Shown: piece by piece, positions 1-9,128 of the stretch
Layout: each line of letters begins with the position of its first letter
Numbering within the stretch: position 1 is the first letter of the stretch
NCBI GenBank assembly: GCA_958295955.1
Contig: OY282420.1
Coordinates: 1,440,435-1,504,434 of the forward strand
Direction: 5' to 3'
Length of the DNA: 64,000 bases
DNA from: an uncultured Bryobacterales bacterium
GTDB lineage: Bacteria > Acidobacteriota > Terriglobia > Bryobacterales > UBA6623
The notes under the pieces: model-generated
What the model saw: the letters and a program-made list of their open reading frames with translations, nothing else
Database searches by the model: none
What the model was told of the DNA's origin: nothing
Translations under genes and position numbers: made by a program

Positions 1-958
1 CCGCGACGAATTGAAGGTAGTGCAGCCCGATGGAGAAATTCGAATAGCCGAATGCCTTGAGGGTTGCGATCTGCTCCCGCTCGATCTGGAACAGCCTGCC
101 GAAAACGATGTTGAGCAGAAAGGCCGCGACGCCCAGGAAGATCGTGGGATACATCGTCGCCATGCCCTCGAGTTGTCGAAATTCTTCGTGCAGATAACGG
201 TGAGAAAGTTGATCTTGGCGTCCGTAGGCGCCGAGCGAGCCGTAGCGCCCCAACAGATCGTCGAGCCGGTCGATCACTTCGTTTTCATTCGCGCCGGAAT
301 GCAGCGTCAGCGCTACGTTGTTGAAAGCGCCGTCCATGTTGTAGGCCGTTGCCAACGGTTTTTCGGCCATCCACAAGATCGCGTAGTTCTTGAAATCCGG
401 GATGATCGAGCCCGGCTTGATCTGGTTGACGTATTCGGGGGAGAGGGCTATGCCGACGATCGTGAGCTTTTTCTTGCGGCCGTTGACGATCGCCGAAAGT
501 GAGTCCCCGGGCACGAGTTCCTGCTCCTCGGCAAACGCCTCGCTGACGATCGCCTCGTCGTCGCTCAGCGGGTCGACAAACCGTCCCTCGCGCAGATGGA
601 GAGCGTTGAGCCGGCCTTCATTTCCGCCGGCGACCGAGATCAGCAGGCCCGTTACGGGATCCGCATAGCCTTCCAGGTCGATGTTGACGCCGGCGACGAC
701 GCGCGTGTCCACCCGGTCGACGCCGGGGATGTTGCGGATGCGTTCCTCCAGGCTCTTCGGCGCTCGCTTGAGAGAGGCGAAGACCTCGGCGAAGCGGTAT
801 TCGGCGTAAAAGGTTGCTTGCGTCAACTTCAAGCTGTCGAGCGTGCTCAGGGACATGACGAAGGTCGCGACGCCGCCGGCGATCACCAACGCGATCGCCA
901 ACGCTTGTCCGCGCATGCGCCACAATTCCCTGACGAGCTTTTTCCCGAGCGGGGTCAC
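1..958 (-). CDS. ABC transporter permease, FtsX/MacB type (C-terminus beyond window)
   Basis: Partial gene: about 319 N-terminal residues are present and the reading frame is open to the window edge. The GTG start shares four bases (GTGA) with the stop of the ATPase gene upstream, so the two are translationally coupled. A transmembrane helix lies at about residues 16-40 ([17 protein letters not shown]). It is followed by a long extracytoplasmic domain, and a second helix begins near residue 270 with the FtsX-like stretch [20 protein letters not shown]. By family this is the membrane half of an exporter for lipids, peptides or drugs, working with the neighbouring ATPase. The substrate cannot be told from the sequence. 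The N-terminal layout suggests the longer FtsX-type permeases with two FtsX blocks, but the second block is outside the window. Confidence 0.85.
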   Translation of the reverse strand, partial: MTPLGKKLVRELWRMRGQALAIALVIAGGVATFVMSLSTLDSLKLTQATFYAEYRFAEVFASLKRAPKSLEERIRNIPGVDRVDTRVVAGVNIDLEGYADPVTGLLISVAGGNEGRLNALHLREGRFVDPLSDDEAIVSEAFAEEQELVPGDSLSAIVNGRKKKLTIVGIALSPEYVNQIKPGSIIPDFKNYAILWMAEKPLATAYNMDGAFNNVALTLHSGANENEVIDRLDDLLGRYGSLGAYGRQDQLSHRYLHEEFRQLEGMATMYPTIFLGVAAFLLNIVFGRLFQIEREQIATLKAFGYSNFSIGLHYLQFVA

Positions 959-1746
959 CAGTTGATATCCTTCGCCGATTTCTTGGTCGGGTTGCGCTCC
1001 TGCGAGACGATCCGACCGTCGCGCATCTGCAGGACGCGGTCGGCCATGCGGGCGATGTCGGAGTTGTGGGTAATGACCACCGTGGTCGTGCCGAGCGTGC
1101 GGTTCGCCCGCTCCAGGGCTTCGAGCACCAGGCTGCCCGTTGCCGAATCCAGAGCGCCCGTGGGCTCGTCGCAGAGCAGCACCGAGGGGTTCTTGGCGAT
1201 GGCGCGGGCGATGGCCACGCGCTGCTGCTGTCCGCCTGACATTTGGGAAGGAAAGTGGTCGATCCTGTCGCCGAGGCCCACCAATTCCAGAGCATCGGCG
1301 GGGCGCATCGGGTCGAGGGCGATCTCGGTGACGACCGCCACGTTTTCCCGCGCCGTGAGGCTCGGAATGAGATTGTAAAACTGGAATACGAAGCCGACAT
1401 AATTGCGCCGGTACAGGGTTAACTCCCGCTCGCGGGCGGCGGTCAGGTCGGTCCCGCGGTAGGTGACCCGGCCGCTCGTGGCGGTGTCGAGTCCGCCGAG
1501 GATGTTGAGGAAGGTGGACTTGCCGGAACCGGACGGCCCCAAGAGGACGACCAACTCGCCCTCGTAAAGCTTGAGATCGACGCCTCTGAGCGCCCGAACC
1601 CGCACCTCGCCCATGTCGTAAACCTTGGTCAGGGCCGAAGCTTCGAATACCGTTGCGGGTTTTGACTCCGCGCTTGGAGAGGCCGGCGTCAATTTTTTGT
1701 TCTTCAGGATACCAGCGGACGCAAGACGTAAGGCTGCGCCGGCCAT
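955..1746 (-). CDS. ABC transporter ATP-binding protein, LolD/MacB type
   Basis: 263 residues. Walker [10 protein letters not shown] is at about 70-78, a Q-loop follows near 122, the signature MSGGQ is at 169-173 and Walker B LLCDEP at about 190-195, with the switch histidine in VITHNSD. This set and the spacing are typical of the LolD/MacB/FtsE branch, which powers FtsX-type permeases. The first 33 residues are a low-complexity extension before the domain, so the true start could be internal. The gene overlaps the permease by four bases and begins 19 bases after the fucP-like gene, which may place all three in one transcript. Role: ATP hydrolysis for the exporter encoded next to it. Confidence 0.9.
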   Translation of the reverse strand: MAGAALRLASAGILKNKKLTPASPSAESKPATVFEASALTKVYDMGEVRVRALRGVDLKLYEGELVVLLGPSGSGKSTFLNILGGLDTATSGRVTYRGTDLTAARERELTLYRRNYVGFVFQFYNLIPSLTARENVAVVTEIALDPMRPADALELVGLGDRIDHFPSQMSGGQQQRVAIARAIAKNPSVLLCDEPTGALDSATGSLVLEALERANRTLGTTTVVITHNSDIARMADRVLQMRDGRIVSQERNPTKKSAKDINW

Positions 1747-1765
1747 GCGCGCTCCGAACGGACGG

Positions 1766-3034
1766 CTAACGCCGCGGCGCGGCGGCTTGGCGGCATCCCG
1801 CGGCGCCGTAACAAGCGACGACCAGGAAACAGACCAGCGGCACCCAATAGGCGGCGTGTATGCTGCCCGTGACGTCGGAGACCTGCCCTTGCGCCGCCGT
1901 GAGCGCCGCGCCGCCGAGAATGGCCATGATCGGACCGGAGCCGCCGATCTTGGTATCGTCGCCGAGCCCCCGCACGGCCAGCCCGAAAATCGTCGGGAAC
2001 ATCAGCGACATGCAGCCGGAAATGGCGACCAGCGCATAGACGCCTGCGTAGCCTTGTCCATAGATCACGACGAGCGTGCAACCCGCCGCCGCGGCCGCGA
2101 GGACGGTGAGCAGAACGCCCGGATTCAGCACGCGCATGAGCGCCGTGCATACGAAGCGGGAAACCGCGAACAGAATCAGCGAGGCGATGTAGTAGCTCGA
2201 TGCCTGCTCCTCGTTCAGGCGCAACTCGGCCATGACGTAGCGGATGGTGAACGACCATACGCCGATCTGCGCCCCGACATAAAAGAATTGAGCGACTACG
2301 CCCCATGTCCAATTGCGGTTGCGCAACAGCCGCTTGAATGTCGGCACGAGCCGCGCGCCGCCGGTATCGGAGGCTTTCGGCATCTTGATCAGCGCCAAGC
2401 AGACCCAAAGCCCACTCAGTACCAAGGCGATTCCGACGTACGGCCCCATTACGGCGGCGAGCTCCTCGGATTGGATGCGTTGCAGTTGCTCGGCGCTCAT
2501 CGCCGCGCGCGCTTCGGTGTCGGCCTGATTGAGTCCCGACAGAATGAACCACTTACTCAAAAACACCCCGGCGATGGAGCCGATCGGGTTGAACGATTGA
2601 GCCAGGTTCAATCGCCGGACGCCGCTCTCCTCGGGGCCCATGGCGATGATGTACGGGTTGGCGGAAGTTTCCAGGACCGACAACCCCCCTGCGAGCACGT
2701 AGAGGGCCGCGAGGAAATGAAAATAATTCATGGTCAGGCTCGCCGGGTAGAAGAGCAGCGAGCCGATCACGAACAGCCCCAATCCGAGCAGAACGCCCGC
2801 CTTGTAGGTGAATTTCTTGATAAAAATCGCAGAGGGAAGCGCCAGGCAGAAGTAAGACCCGTAGAAAGCCAACTGGATCCACGAGGTCTGAAAGTCCGAC
2901 ATGCTCATGATCCGCTTGAACGCGGCCAGCAGCGTGTCGGTCATGTTGTTCGCCAGCCCCCACCAGGCGAAGCAACTCGTCAGCAAAACGAAGGGCAGGA
3001 TGTTGGCTTTGGGAATCAGTCGCGGCGTTGACAT
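1766..3034 (-). CDS. fucP: MFS sugar permease, L-fucose:H+ symporter family
   Basis: 422 residues with about twelve hydrophobic segments, close to the usual length of the FucP family (about 430-440). The opening [17 protein letters not shown] and the segment [19 protein letters not shown] resemble FucP and related hexose/fucose permeases, where the conserved Glu and Asn in the ETSANPY region contribute to the binding cavity. It would bring a monosaccharide, probably fucose or a related sugar, across the inner membrane with protons. No fucose isomerase, kinase or aldolase is in the window, so the substrate is inferred from family alone. The presence of several sulfatases fits use of sulfated fucans or other sulfated glycans. 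Confidence is high for the family and moderate for fucose. Confidence 0.8.
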   Translation of the reverse strand: MSTPRLIPKANILPFVLLTSCFAWWGLANNMTDTLLAAFKRIMSMSDFQTSWIQLAFYGSYFCLALPSAIFIKKFTYKAGVLLGLGLFVIGSLLFYPASLTMNYFHFLAALYVLAGGLSVLETSANPYIIAMGPEESGVRRLNLAQSFNPIGSIAGVFLSKWFILSGLNQADTEARAAMSAEQLQRIQSEELAAVMGPYVGIALVLSGLWVCLALIKMPKASDTGGARLVPTFKRLLRNRNWTWGVVAQFFYVGAQIGVWSFTIRYVMAELRLNEEQASSYYIASLILFAVSRFVCTALMRVLNPGVLLTVLAAAAAGCTLVVIYGQGYAGVYALVAISGCMSLMFPTIFGLAVRGLGDDTKIGGSGPIMAILGGAALTAAQGQVSDVTGSIHAAYWVPLVCFLVVACYGAAGCRQAAAPRR

Positions 3035-3064
3035 CGAGACATTCCGGCGGGCGCCAAGGTAGCC

Positions 3065-3092
3065 ATTCTACCCTCCCCGGCGAGTTGAGGAA
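3065..3092 (-). promoter_or_regulatory. Candidate sigma70-type promoter for fucP-ABC genes
   Basis: On the minus strand TTCCTC (3087-3092) and TAGAAT (3065-3070) are separated by 16 bases. The -10 lies about 30 bases before the fucP start. The -35 is poor, so this is a weak prediction. Confidence 0.35.
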
Positions 3093-3107
3093 TTGCGGCG
3101 TCCCGAA

Positions 3108-4427
3108 CTACGAAACCTTTTCGCGCGCCTGCCCGAGCCGCTGCTCGATGGGCGTCAGAGTCTGCTCGTCCGGTCCGAGGTAGAGTTGCCGGGGCCGGGC
3201 GATCCGTTTTTCCGGGTCGTTCATCAACTCTTCCCAATGGGCCAGCCAGCCTACGGTGCGTCCGATCGCGAACAGCACGGTAAACATTTCCGGGGCGAAG
3301 CCCATGGCTTGGTAGATGATGCCCGAGTAAAAATCGACATTCGGGTACAGGCGGCGCTTCACGAAGTAATCGTCATCGAGAGCGATGCGCTCCAACTCCC
3401 TGGCGAGGTCGATTTTCGGGTTGCGGCCGGTGATTTCAAATACTTGGTCGGCGATGCGGCGGATGATCCGCGCGCGCGGATCGTAATTCTTGTAAACGCG
3501 GTGGCCGAAGCCCATCAAGCGGCGTTCGCCGGCCTTGACCTGCCTGATGAATTCGGGGATCCGTTCCATGGAGCCGATCTCCTCGAGCATGGTCAGCACA
3601 GCCTCGTTCGCGCCGCCGTGCAGGGGCCCATAGAGCGCGGTGGCCGCCGCCGAGAGGCTGACATAAGGGTCGGCGTGGGCGCTGCCGACTTGCCGCATGG
3701 TCGAGGTCGAGCAGTTCTGCTCATGGTCGGCATGCAGGATGAACAGGGTATCGAGCGCTCTCGCCAGCACCTGCGCCTGCTCGGGTTTCGGCTGCCGCCG
3801 CGTCCCGTTCCAGAGCATGTGAATCAGGTTTTCGCTGTAGCCCAGATCCCAATCCGGGTAAGCGTAGGGGTAGCCCTGGCTTTTGCGATAGGCGTATGCG
3901 GCGATCGTCGGCATTTTGCCGATCAGCCGAACTTGTTGGCGGTAGCGGTTGCTCTTGCTGGCGATGTCCTTGGCGTCGGGGTAGAAGGTCGAAAGCGCCG
4001 CCACCGTGCTGACCATCATGCCCATCGGGTGCGCGTCGTACAAGAAGCCGTCCATGAACTTCTTGATGTTTTCGTGGAGCATGGAGTTTTCCATGATCTC
4101 GGTATTCCAGGCGTCGAGCTCGTGCTGCGTGGGCAATTCGCCGTGCAGCAACAGATGGGCGACTTCGGTATAGGCGCAGTGCTCGGCAAGCTGTTCGATC
4201 GGGTAGCCGCGGTAGCGCAAAATCCCTTTTCTGCCGTCGATAAAAGTAATGCGGCTGGTGCATGAAGCCGTGTTGGTGTAGCCGGGATCGTAAACGAGCA
4301 TGCCGAATTCTTCCGGATCCTCGCGGATCGCCCGAAAATCCATGGCGCGAACCGTGGCCTGCCGGATATCGATGTCATATTTTTGCCCGGTGCGGGAATC
4401 GCTGATACTTAGCTTTGGGTCGCCCAA
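3108..4427 (-). CDS. gltA: Citrate synthase
   Basis: 439 residues from a TTG start at 4427, chosen because AGGAGG sits five bases upstream. The open frame continues upstream without a better start. The enzyme condenses acetyl-CoA with oxaloacetate at entry to the TCA cycle in the cytoplasm. Family motifs visible are HADHEQNCSTSTMR (about residue 235), GPLHGGANEAV (about 270) and MGFGHRVYKNYDPRA (about 308), holding the histidines and neighbouring residues of the active site. The N-terminal part KLSISDSRTGQKYDIDI matches the extended type II (hexameric, Gram-negative) form, and the length agrees. It stands alone, divergent from moeA across about 150 bases, so it probably has its own promoter there; I could not pick a convincing one. 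Confidence 0.96.
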   Translation of the reverse strand: MGDPKLSISDSRTGQKYDIDIRQATVRAMDFRAIREDPEEFGMLVYDPGYTNTASCTSRITFIDGRKGILRYRGYPIEQLAEHCAYTEVAHLLLHGELPTQHELDAWNTEIMENSMLHENIKKFMDGFLYDAHPMGMMVSTVAALSTFYPDAKDIASKSNRYRQQVRLIGKMPTIAAYAYRKSQGYPYAYPDWDLGYSENLIHMLWNGTRRQPKPEQAQVLARALDTLFILHADHEQNCSTSTMRQVGSAHADPYVSLSAAATALYGPLHGGANEAVLTMLEEIGSMERIPEFIRQVKAGERRLMGFGHRVYKNYDPRARIIRRIADQVFEITGRNPKIDLARELERIALDDDYFVKRRLYPNVDFYSGIIYQAMGFAPEMFTVLFAIGRTVGWLAHWEELMNDPEKRIARPRQLYLGPDEQTLTPIEQRLGQAREKVS

Positions 4428-4578
4428 GAAGCCCTCCTGACTTGCCTGCGGAGCGCAAACTGCACAATTGAACAGGATAGCGGATGTTGCGCGTCGAAAC
4501 GATGTCAGGCAGCGGGCGGCGCATGCGCCCGCATCTCCGGGCGGACCGCGCGACAATAGAGCTTACGACCCGGTCGCC

Positions 4579-5787
4579 ATGAAACCGCTTCGATTCGATG
4601 AGGCCCGCGCCGTTGTATTCGAGCGGGTGCGGGAGACGCTGCGCGCTCCGGCTGTGGAAACGGCGCCGCTCGCCGCCGCCGCCGGCCGCGTTCTGGCCGA
4701 GGACATCTTCGCGGACCGCGATTACCCGCCGTTCAACCGCTCGGCCCGCGACGGGTTCGCGGTGAACGCCGCGGATACGGCCGGCGCGCCGGCGACGCTC
4801 GAATGCATCGGCGAAACCCGCGCGGGCGAGCCTTCTCGATTCACGCTGCAACGCGGGCAAACGGTCGAAATCATGACCGGCGCTCCGGGTCCGGCGGGCG
4901 CCGATGCGGTGGTCATGGTGGAGCATTCCAGCCGCGAGGGCAAGCGGGTCACGCTGCATCGCAGCATCGCGCCGGGGCGCAACCTGATTGCGGCCGGCTC
5001 GGAAGCGAAAGCGGGCGCGGTCGTGCTGCGCAAAGGCGCGCGGATCGGCTATCCGCAGATCGCCGTGCTCGGTTCGGTCGGTTGTGTCCAGGCGCCGGTT
5101 TACAAGCGGCCCGAAGTGGCGGTGCTTTCCACCGGAGACGAGGTCATTGCCGTGGACGAGACTCCGCAGTCGTTTCAGATCCGCAACTCCAACGCATATT
5201 CCCTGGCCGCTCAGGTTGCGCGGAGAGGGGCGCAGGCGCGCATCCTGCCCGTTGCCGGGGACCGGCTCGACGAAACCCGGCGGCTGATCGAGGACGGTCT
5301 CGCCGGCGACATGCTGGTGCTCTCCGGCGGCGTCTCGATGGGCAAGTACGACCTGGTCGAGCAGGTTTTAACCGAACTGGGGGCGGAGTTCTTTATCACC
5401 AGCGTCCTGATTCAACCCGGCAAGCCCCTGGTTTTCGGGCGGGTCGCCGGCACGCCGATTTTCGGACTTCCGGGGAATCCGATCTCGACGATGGTAACCT
5501 TCGAATTGTTCGCGGCGATCGCCCTGGATCTGCTGGCCGGCAAGCAGGATTCCGAGCTTCCGTTTTTCGAGGCCGAGCTCGCCGCGGCGTTCCGCCACAA
5601 GCCGGTACTGACCCGCTTCCTGGGGGCGCGGCTCGAGGGCCGCTACGGCGAAACGCGCGTGAGAAGGATCGAGGGACAGGGCTCCGGCGACGTGACTTCG
5701 TTCGCCCGCGCCGACTGCTACCTGGTGGCCTCGGACAACCGCGCAAGCTGGCAGGCAGGGGAGCGCATCGCGGTCATGGAGCTATGA
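4579..5787 (+). CDS. moeA: Molybdopterin molybdenumtransferase MoeA
   Basis: 402 residues from the ATG at 4579; an open frame extends upstream but lacks MoeA-like sequence. The protein inserts molybdate into adenylylated molybdopterin in the last step of molybdenum cofactor synthesis. Recognisable blocks are RDYPPFNRSARDGFAV near the N-terminus, the MTGAPGPAGADAVVMVE segment, STGDEV and LSGGVSMGKYDLV in the MoCF/MPT-binding domain, and FGLPGNPIS. The stop overlaps the moaC start (ATGA), so the two are translated together. A possible client in this window is the sulfite-oxidase-like protein at 34120. Confidence 0.95.
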   Translation: MKPLRFDEARAVVFERVRETLRAPAVETAPLAAAAGRVLAEDIFADRDYPPFNRSARDGFAVNAADTAGAPATLECIGETRAGEPSRFTLQRGQTVEIMTGAPGPAGADAVVMVEHSSREGKRVTLHRSIAPGRNLIAAGSEAKAGAVVLRKGARIGYPQIAVLGSVGCVQAPVYKRPEVAVLSTGDEVIAVDETPQSFQIRNSNAYSLAAQVARRGAQARILPVAGDRLDETRRLIEDGLAGDMLVLSGGVSMGKYDLVEQVLTELGAEFFITSVLIQPGKPLVFGRVAGTPIFGLPGNPISTMVTFELFAAIALDLLAGKQDSELPFFEAELAAAFRHKPVLTRFLGARLEGRYGETRVRRIEGQGSGDVTSFARADCYLVASDNRASWQAGERIAVMEL

Positions 5788-6251
5788 GCAAGCTGTCGCA
5801 CTACGACGATTCCGGCTCGGCCCGCATGGTCGACGTCGGCGGCAAGCAGTCAACCCGACGCACCGCGCGGGCGCGCGCGTTCGTCAAAATGAGCGCGGAC
5901 GCGCTTGCCGCGCTGCCCGACAACCCGAAGGGGAACCCGCTCGAAGTCGCCCGCATCGCCGGCATTCAAGCGGCGAAAAAAACGGCGGAGTTGATCCCGA
6001 TGTGCCACCCGCTGCCGCTCAGCCACGTCGATATCGAGACCGCCGTAACGGATCAGGGCGTGCGCGTTACCGCCGGCGCGGCGACAACCGGCCCGACCGG
6101 CGTCGAGATGGAGGCGCTGACGGCTGCTTCCGTGGCGGCGCTGACCGTCTATGACATGTGCAAGGCTCTGGACAAGGGAATCGAAATCCGCGATTTGCGC
6201 CTGATCGAGAAGACCGGCGGCAAAAGCGGCGATTACCGCAGACCGGAATAG
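5784..6251 (+). CDS. moaC: Cyclic pyranopterin monophosphate synthase MoaC
   Basis: 155 residues. The start codon overlaps the moeA stop by four bases (ATGA). MoaC works with MoaA to turn GTP into cyclic pyranopterin monophosphate, the first stage of molybdenum cofactor synthesis. Motifs seen are MCHPLPLSHVDI near residue 72, the glycine-rich GPTGVEMEAL near 105 and IEKTGGKSG at the C-terminus, all characteristic, and the length is that of the family. moaA, moaD and moaE are not in the window. Confidence 0.95.
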   Translation: MSKLSHYDDSGSARMVDVGGKQSTRRTARARAFVKMSADALAALPDNPKGNPLEVARIAGIQAAKKTAELIPMCHPLPLSHVDIETAVTDQGVRVTAGAATTGPTGVEMEALTAASVAALTVYDMCKALDKGIEIRDLRLIEKTGGKSGDYRRPE

Positions 6252-6298
6252 CCCCCCGTATCTTCAACGGACTGCGCGAAACTGTTGTGTAGAAACCG

Positions 6299-7465
6299 AT
6301 GCGACCGGCTCGCCGTAGTATTCATTTGATGCGCTTGACGTTTCTCGCGGCGCTGTGCCTGCCGCTGGCGGCTCAGGACGACGGCAGCGCTTTCGACCCG
6401 GAAACGCTGTTCGAATCCGATCAGCCGGCCATCTTCATGGAAGACATCGACGAGGTTACGGTTCCGCTGACGGTGCGCGGACCGAAGGGCGTCTATATTC
6501 ACGACATGGCCCAGAGCGACTTCACGCTCTACGACAACGGCAAGGAGCAGAAGATCACCAGTCTCGATTTGAGCTTCCTGCCGATCTCGATGACGATCTG
6601 CGTCCAGACGAGCGACCGCGTGGAAGGGATTCTGGGCGATATCCGCAAGACGGCGTACCTGTTCACCGAGCTCGTCTTGGGCGAACACGGCGAGGCGGCG
6701 GTGCTCACGTTCGACAGCAAGGTCAAGCTGCTGCAAGACTTCACCGACGACACCAAGAAAATCGAAAAAGCGCTCAAGACCATGCGCATCGGCCCGTCGG
6801 CGGTCGCGCTGGCCGACGCCACGTACAGCGCCATCCGCATGTTGTTGAAGCGCCCGCAGAACCACCGCAAAATTATCGTTGTGATTTCCGAATCGCAGAA
6901 CAACGGCAGCCGCATCGGTCTGGGCGAAAGCCTGCGCACGGCGCAACTCTACGACATCATGATTTACCCGGTGCGGCTGTCGACGCTCTCCGCCCGCCTG
7001 CGCCGCAAGCCGGAGCAGCGGCGGGACCCGATCCCGCCGGGAGTGATCGTGCGCCCGACCATGCCCGGCGCGGCGGCTACCCCCACGACGTTGATGCAGA
7101 GCCGGTTCTCCATAACCCCCAACGTGATTCCGATAGTCATCGACCTGGTTCGCGGCGTCAAGAATCTGGTCTTCAACAATCCCCTGGAAGTGCTGGCGGA
7201 CGGCACCGGCGGAATCGACTTCAGCCCGCGGACGAGCAGCGGCGTCGAGGAGTCCATCATCAAGATCGGCGAGGATATCCGCAGCCAGTACCGCCTGACC
7301 TACAGCCCCGACAACCTGAATGAAAAGGGCATCTATCACCGCATTGAAGTCAAGACGCCGTACGACCGCCTGAAGGTGCGGCACCGCGTAGGCTACTTCC
7401 ACGGGCCGAATCCGATGCTCGACGGCGAGCCCGTCGAGCCGCTCGCTACCCGCGCGGAGCAGTAG
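6299..7465 (+). CDS. VWFA-related protein of the acidobacterial type (TIGR03436-like)
   Basis: 388 residues from the first ATG. A second ATG at 6329 would give a tidier signal peptide (MRLTFLAALCLPLAAQ), so the start is uncertain. After an exported N-terminus, the segment VPLTVRGPKGVYIHDM leads into a von Willebrand A-like fold (about residues 65-290), ending with QYRLTYSPDN and a beta-rich tail. This order matches the VWFA-related family that is greatly expanded in Acidobacteriota. The place where a classical A domain has the metal-binding DxSxS shows VQTSD, so the metal site looks degenerate. Function is unknown; a secreted or periplasmic adhesion or scaffolding role is only a guess. No clear ribosome binding site is seen at either start. 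Confidence 0.8.
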   Translation: MRPARRSIHLMRLTFLAALCLPLAAQDDGSAFDPETLFESDQPAIFMEDIDEVTVPLTVRGPKGVYIHDMAQSDFTLYDNGKEQKITSLDLSFLPISMTICVQTSDRVEGILGDIRKTAYLFTELVLGEHGEAAVLTFDSKVKLLQDFTDDTKKIEKALKTMRIGPSAVALADATYSAIRMLLKRPQNHRKIIVVISESQNNGSRIGLGESLRTAQLYDIMIYPVRLSTLSARLRRKPEQRRDPIPPGVIVRPTMPGAAATPTTLMQSRFSITPNVIPIVIDLVRGVKNLVFNNPLEVLADGTGGIDFSPRTSSGVEESIIKIGEDIRSQYRLTYSPDNLNEKGIYHRIEVKTPYDRLKVRHRVGYFHGPNPMLDGEPVEPLATRAEQ

Positions 7466-7489
7466 GCTTTGTGCTAGAGTGAAAACGAT

Positions 7490-7696
7490 ATGGGCATCCC
7501 GAACGCAAAAAAATACAGGATCACGCACCCCGAATCGGGCGAGCGCGCTACCGTCGTAGCGGTGTTGCCGAAGAACACCGACGTCAAAGCGTACCTTGAC
7601 GGCGCCGCGCAGCGTTTTGACTGGAAAGCTTGGGAAGAGCAGAAGACGACGCTCAACAAAGTTCGCATCGGCCAGCAGAAACAGAAGAAACGCTGA
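7490..7696 (+). CDS. Small hypothetical protein, 68 residues
   Basis: Starts 24 bases after the VWFA gene on the same strand and is probably cotranscribed. It opens MGIPNAKKYRITHPESGERA and ends in a lysine- and glutamine-rich tail (GQQKQKKR). It has no signal peptide and no membrane segment. It looks like a compact cytoplasmic alpha/beta protein with a basic tail, so nucleic-acid binding is possible but unproven. I do not recognise a family. The case for a real gene rests on position, the ATG start and a protein-like composition. Confidence 0.5.
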   Translation: MGIPNAKKYRITHPESGERATVVAVLPKNTDVKAYLDGAAQRFDWKAWEEQKTTLNKVRIGQQKQKKR

Positions 7697-7899
7697 GCGC
7701 CTATCTCAAAATCGGAGACTCCCAGCGTTCGCTGCGCCGCCCGACCGCTATCTTGCCGGCGGCAGCGCAAGGTTACGGTGCATGCCAAAACCGAAGCGAT
7801 GCGCAATCTGCGATGCGGCTGCAATCCCGGTCGGCCGACAGCATGACAAGTTTGCGGCCGATGCAAAGCCGAGCGCTTTCATCGCGGAAGCGGCTGCGC

Positions 7900-8673
7900 T
7901 TACTCGATGTCGGCGATTACCGGCGCGTGATCGGAGGCGGTCAGCCCTGCTTTCTTCTTGCGGTACTCGCGGTCGATTTCGACGGACTTGAGGCGCTTGA
8001 CGACGGCCTGGGCGCCCAGTAGAAAATCGATGCGCAGTCCCCGCTTGAGGTGGAACGCGCCGCCGCGGTAGTCCCACCACGAAAATTTCCGCTCGTCCGG
8101 GTAGAACTCCCGGAAAAGATCGCTGAAGCCCCAATCGAGAACGGCCCGATAGCGCCGGCGCTCGTCTTCGCTGTGGAAGATCAGCCCGGCGTGGAGTTCT
8201 TCGTTCCAACCGTCGATGGGCCGCGGCACGACATTGAAATCGCCGCAAAGGACCACGGGGCCGCTCGGGTCGTGCGCGGAGTCGAAGTGGGCGCGCAGCG
8301 ACTCCAGCCAACGCAGCTTGCGCGGATAATCGGCATGCTCGATGCTCTTGCCGTTGGGCGCGTAAACGGTTGTGAACGAAATGCCGCCGACATCGACGGT
8401 AAGCAAGCGCGCCCCGAACTCTTCTTCTCCCGGCAGGCCGCGCCGGGTAACCGCGGCTTCTTCGCGGCTCAAGACGGCGACGCCGTTCCAACTCTTCTGG
8501 CCGTGGACGGCCGCACGGTAACCCTCTTGGGCAAAAACCTCGTGGGGAAACTGCTCGTCGGCCAGCTTCAACTCCTGAAGGCCGACTACATCGGGACGGC
8601 GGTCGCGCAGCCAGTGCAGCACGAAATCGAGGCGGGCGCGGAGGCCGTTGACGTTCCAGGTGGCGACTCTCAA
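7900..8673 (-). CDS. xthA: Exodeoxyribonuclease III (AP endonuclease family 1)
   Basis: 257 residues from a TTG at 8673, the only usable start just before the family opening RVATWNVNGLRARL. The enzyme cleaves DNA at abasic sites and trims 3' ends in base-excision repair. Active-site residues visible: Asn7 in WNVNG, metal-binding Glu34 in LQELK, Asp145 and Asn147 in CGDFNVVPRP, and the Asp248-His249 pair in ASDHAPV. Length matches the ExoA/XthA branch. It lies downstream of the HEAT-repeat gene on the same strand, 41 bases away. The ribosome binding site is weak. Confidence 0.93.
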   Translation of the reverse strand: MRVATWNVNGLRARLDFVLHWLRDRRPDVVGLQELKLADEQFPHEVFAQEGYRAAVHGQKSWNGVAVLSREEAAVTRRGLPGEEEFGARLLTVDVGGISFTTVYAPNGKSIEHADYPRKLRWLESLRAHFDSAHDPSGPVVLCGDFNVVPRPIDGWNEELHAGLIFHSEDERRRYRAVLDWGFSDLFREFYPDERKFSWWDYRGGAFHLKRGLRIDFLLGAQAVVKRLKSVEIDREYRKKKAGLTASDHAPVIADIE

Positions 8674-8714
8674 GCAGGTATTAAAGCATGCTCGCCCGGC
8701 CCAATGAATCGCTT

Positions 8715-9125
8715 TCAAGCTCGTCTGTCGCGAATCAAATTTTCGATTGCCGCCCGGCCGTTTGCGCGCGGGTTGTCCACCGCGGCCTTGAGCGCCGCGT
8801 CCGCTTTGGCCGACGGGCGGGCGCCGATCGCGTAGCAGGCCGCTTCGACCAGGCGCAGGTCGCCGTCGCCGAGCATTTTTGCGAGCGCGTCGACCGACGC
8901 ATCGGTTCCGATTCGCCACAGGCGGCGGCACGCTTCCTGCTTGGCCGCGACGGGCGCCTCCGATTCCAGCACCGCGATCAAGGCCCGCTCGACCGCGCGG
9001 CGCGCCGGGGCGTCTCCGTTGGTGCGGTTGATAATTGCGTCCAACTCGAAGAAAGGCGTTGTCGATTTGCCGAAATCGTAGGTTTCGACGCCGGCGATTT
9101 TCGCCCGGAGTTCCCTCTCGGTCAT
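8715..9125 (-). CDS. HEAT-repeat protein
   Basis: 136 residues, starting three bases after the stop of the Gfo/Idh/MocA gene upstream. The body consists of short paired helices, for example PVAAKQEACRRLWRIGT and SVDALAKMLGDGDLRLVEAACYAIGA, as in HEAT or PBS-lyase-like repeats that mediate protein contacts. There is no signal peptide and no catalytic motif. Being coupled to the oxidoreductase suggests a common function, but none can be named. Confidence 0.75.
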   Translation of the reverse strand: MTERELRAKIAGVETYDFGKSTTPFFELDAIINRTNGDAPARRAVERALIAVLESEAPVAAKQEACRRLWRIGTDASVDALAKMLGDGDLRLVEAACYAIGARPSAKADAALKAAVDNPRANGRAAIENLIRDRRA

Positions 9126-9128
9126 CGC

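Noticed and set aside
4803-6251. A 482-codon frame ending in MoaC
   Set aside because: Only the part from 5784 resembles MoaC; the upstream part is a shifted reading of moeA.
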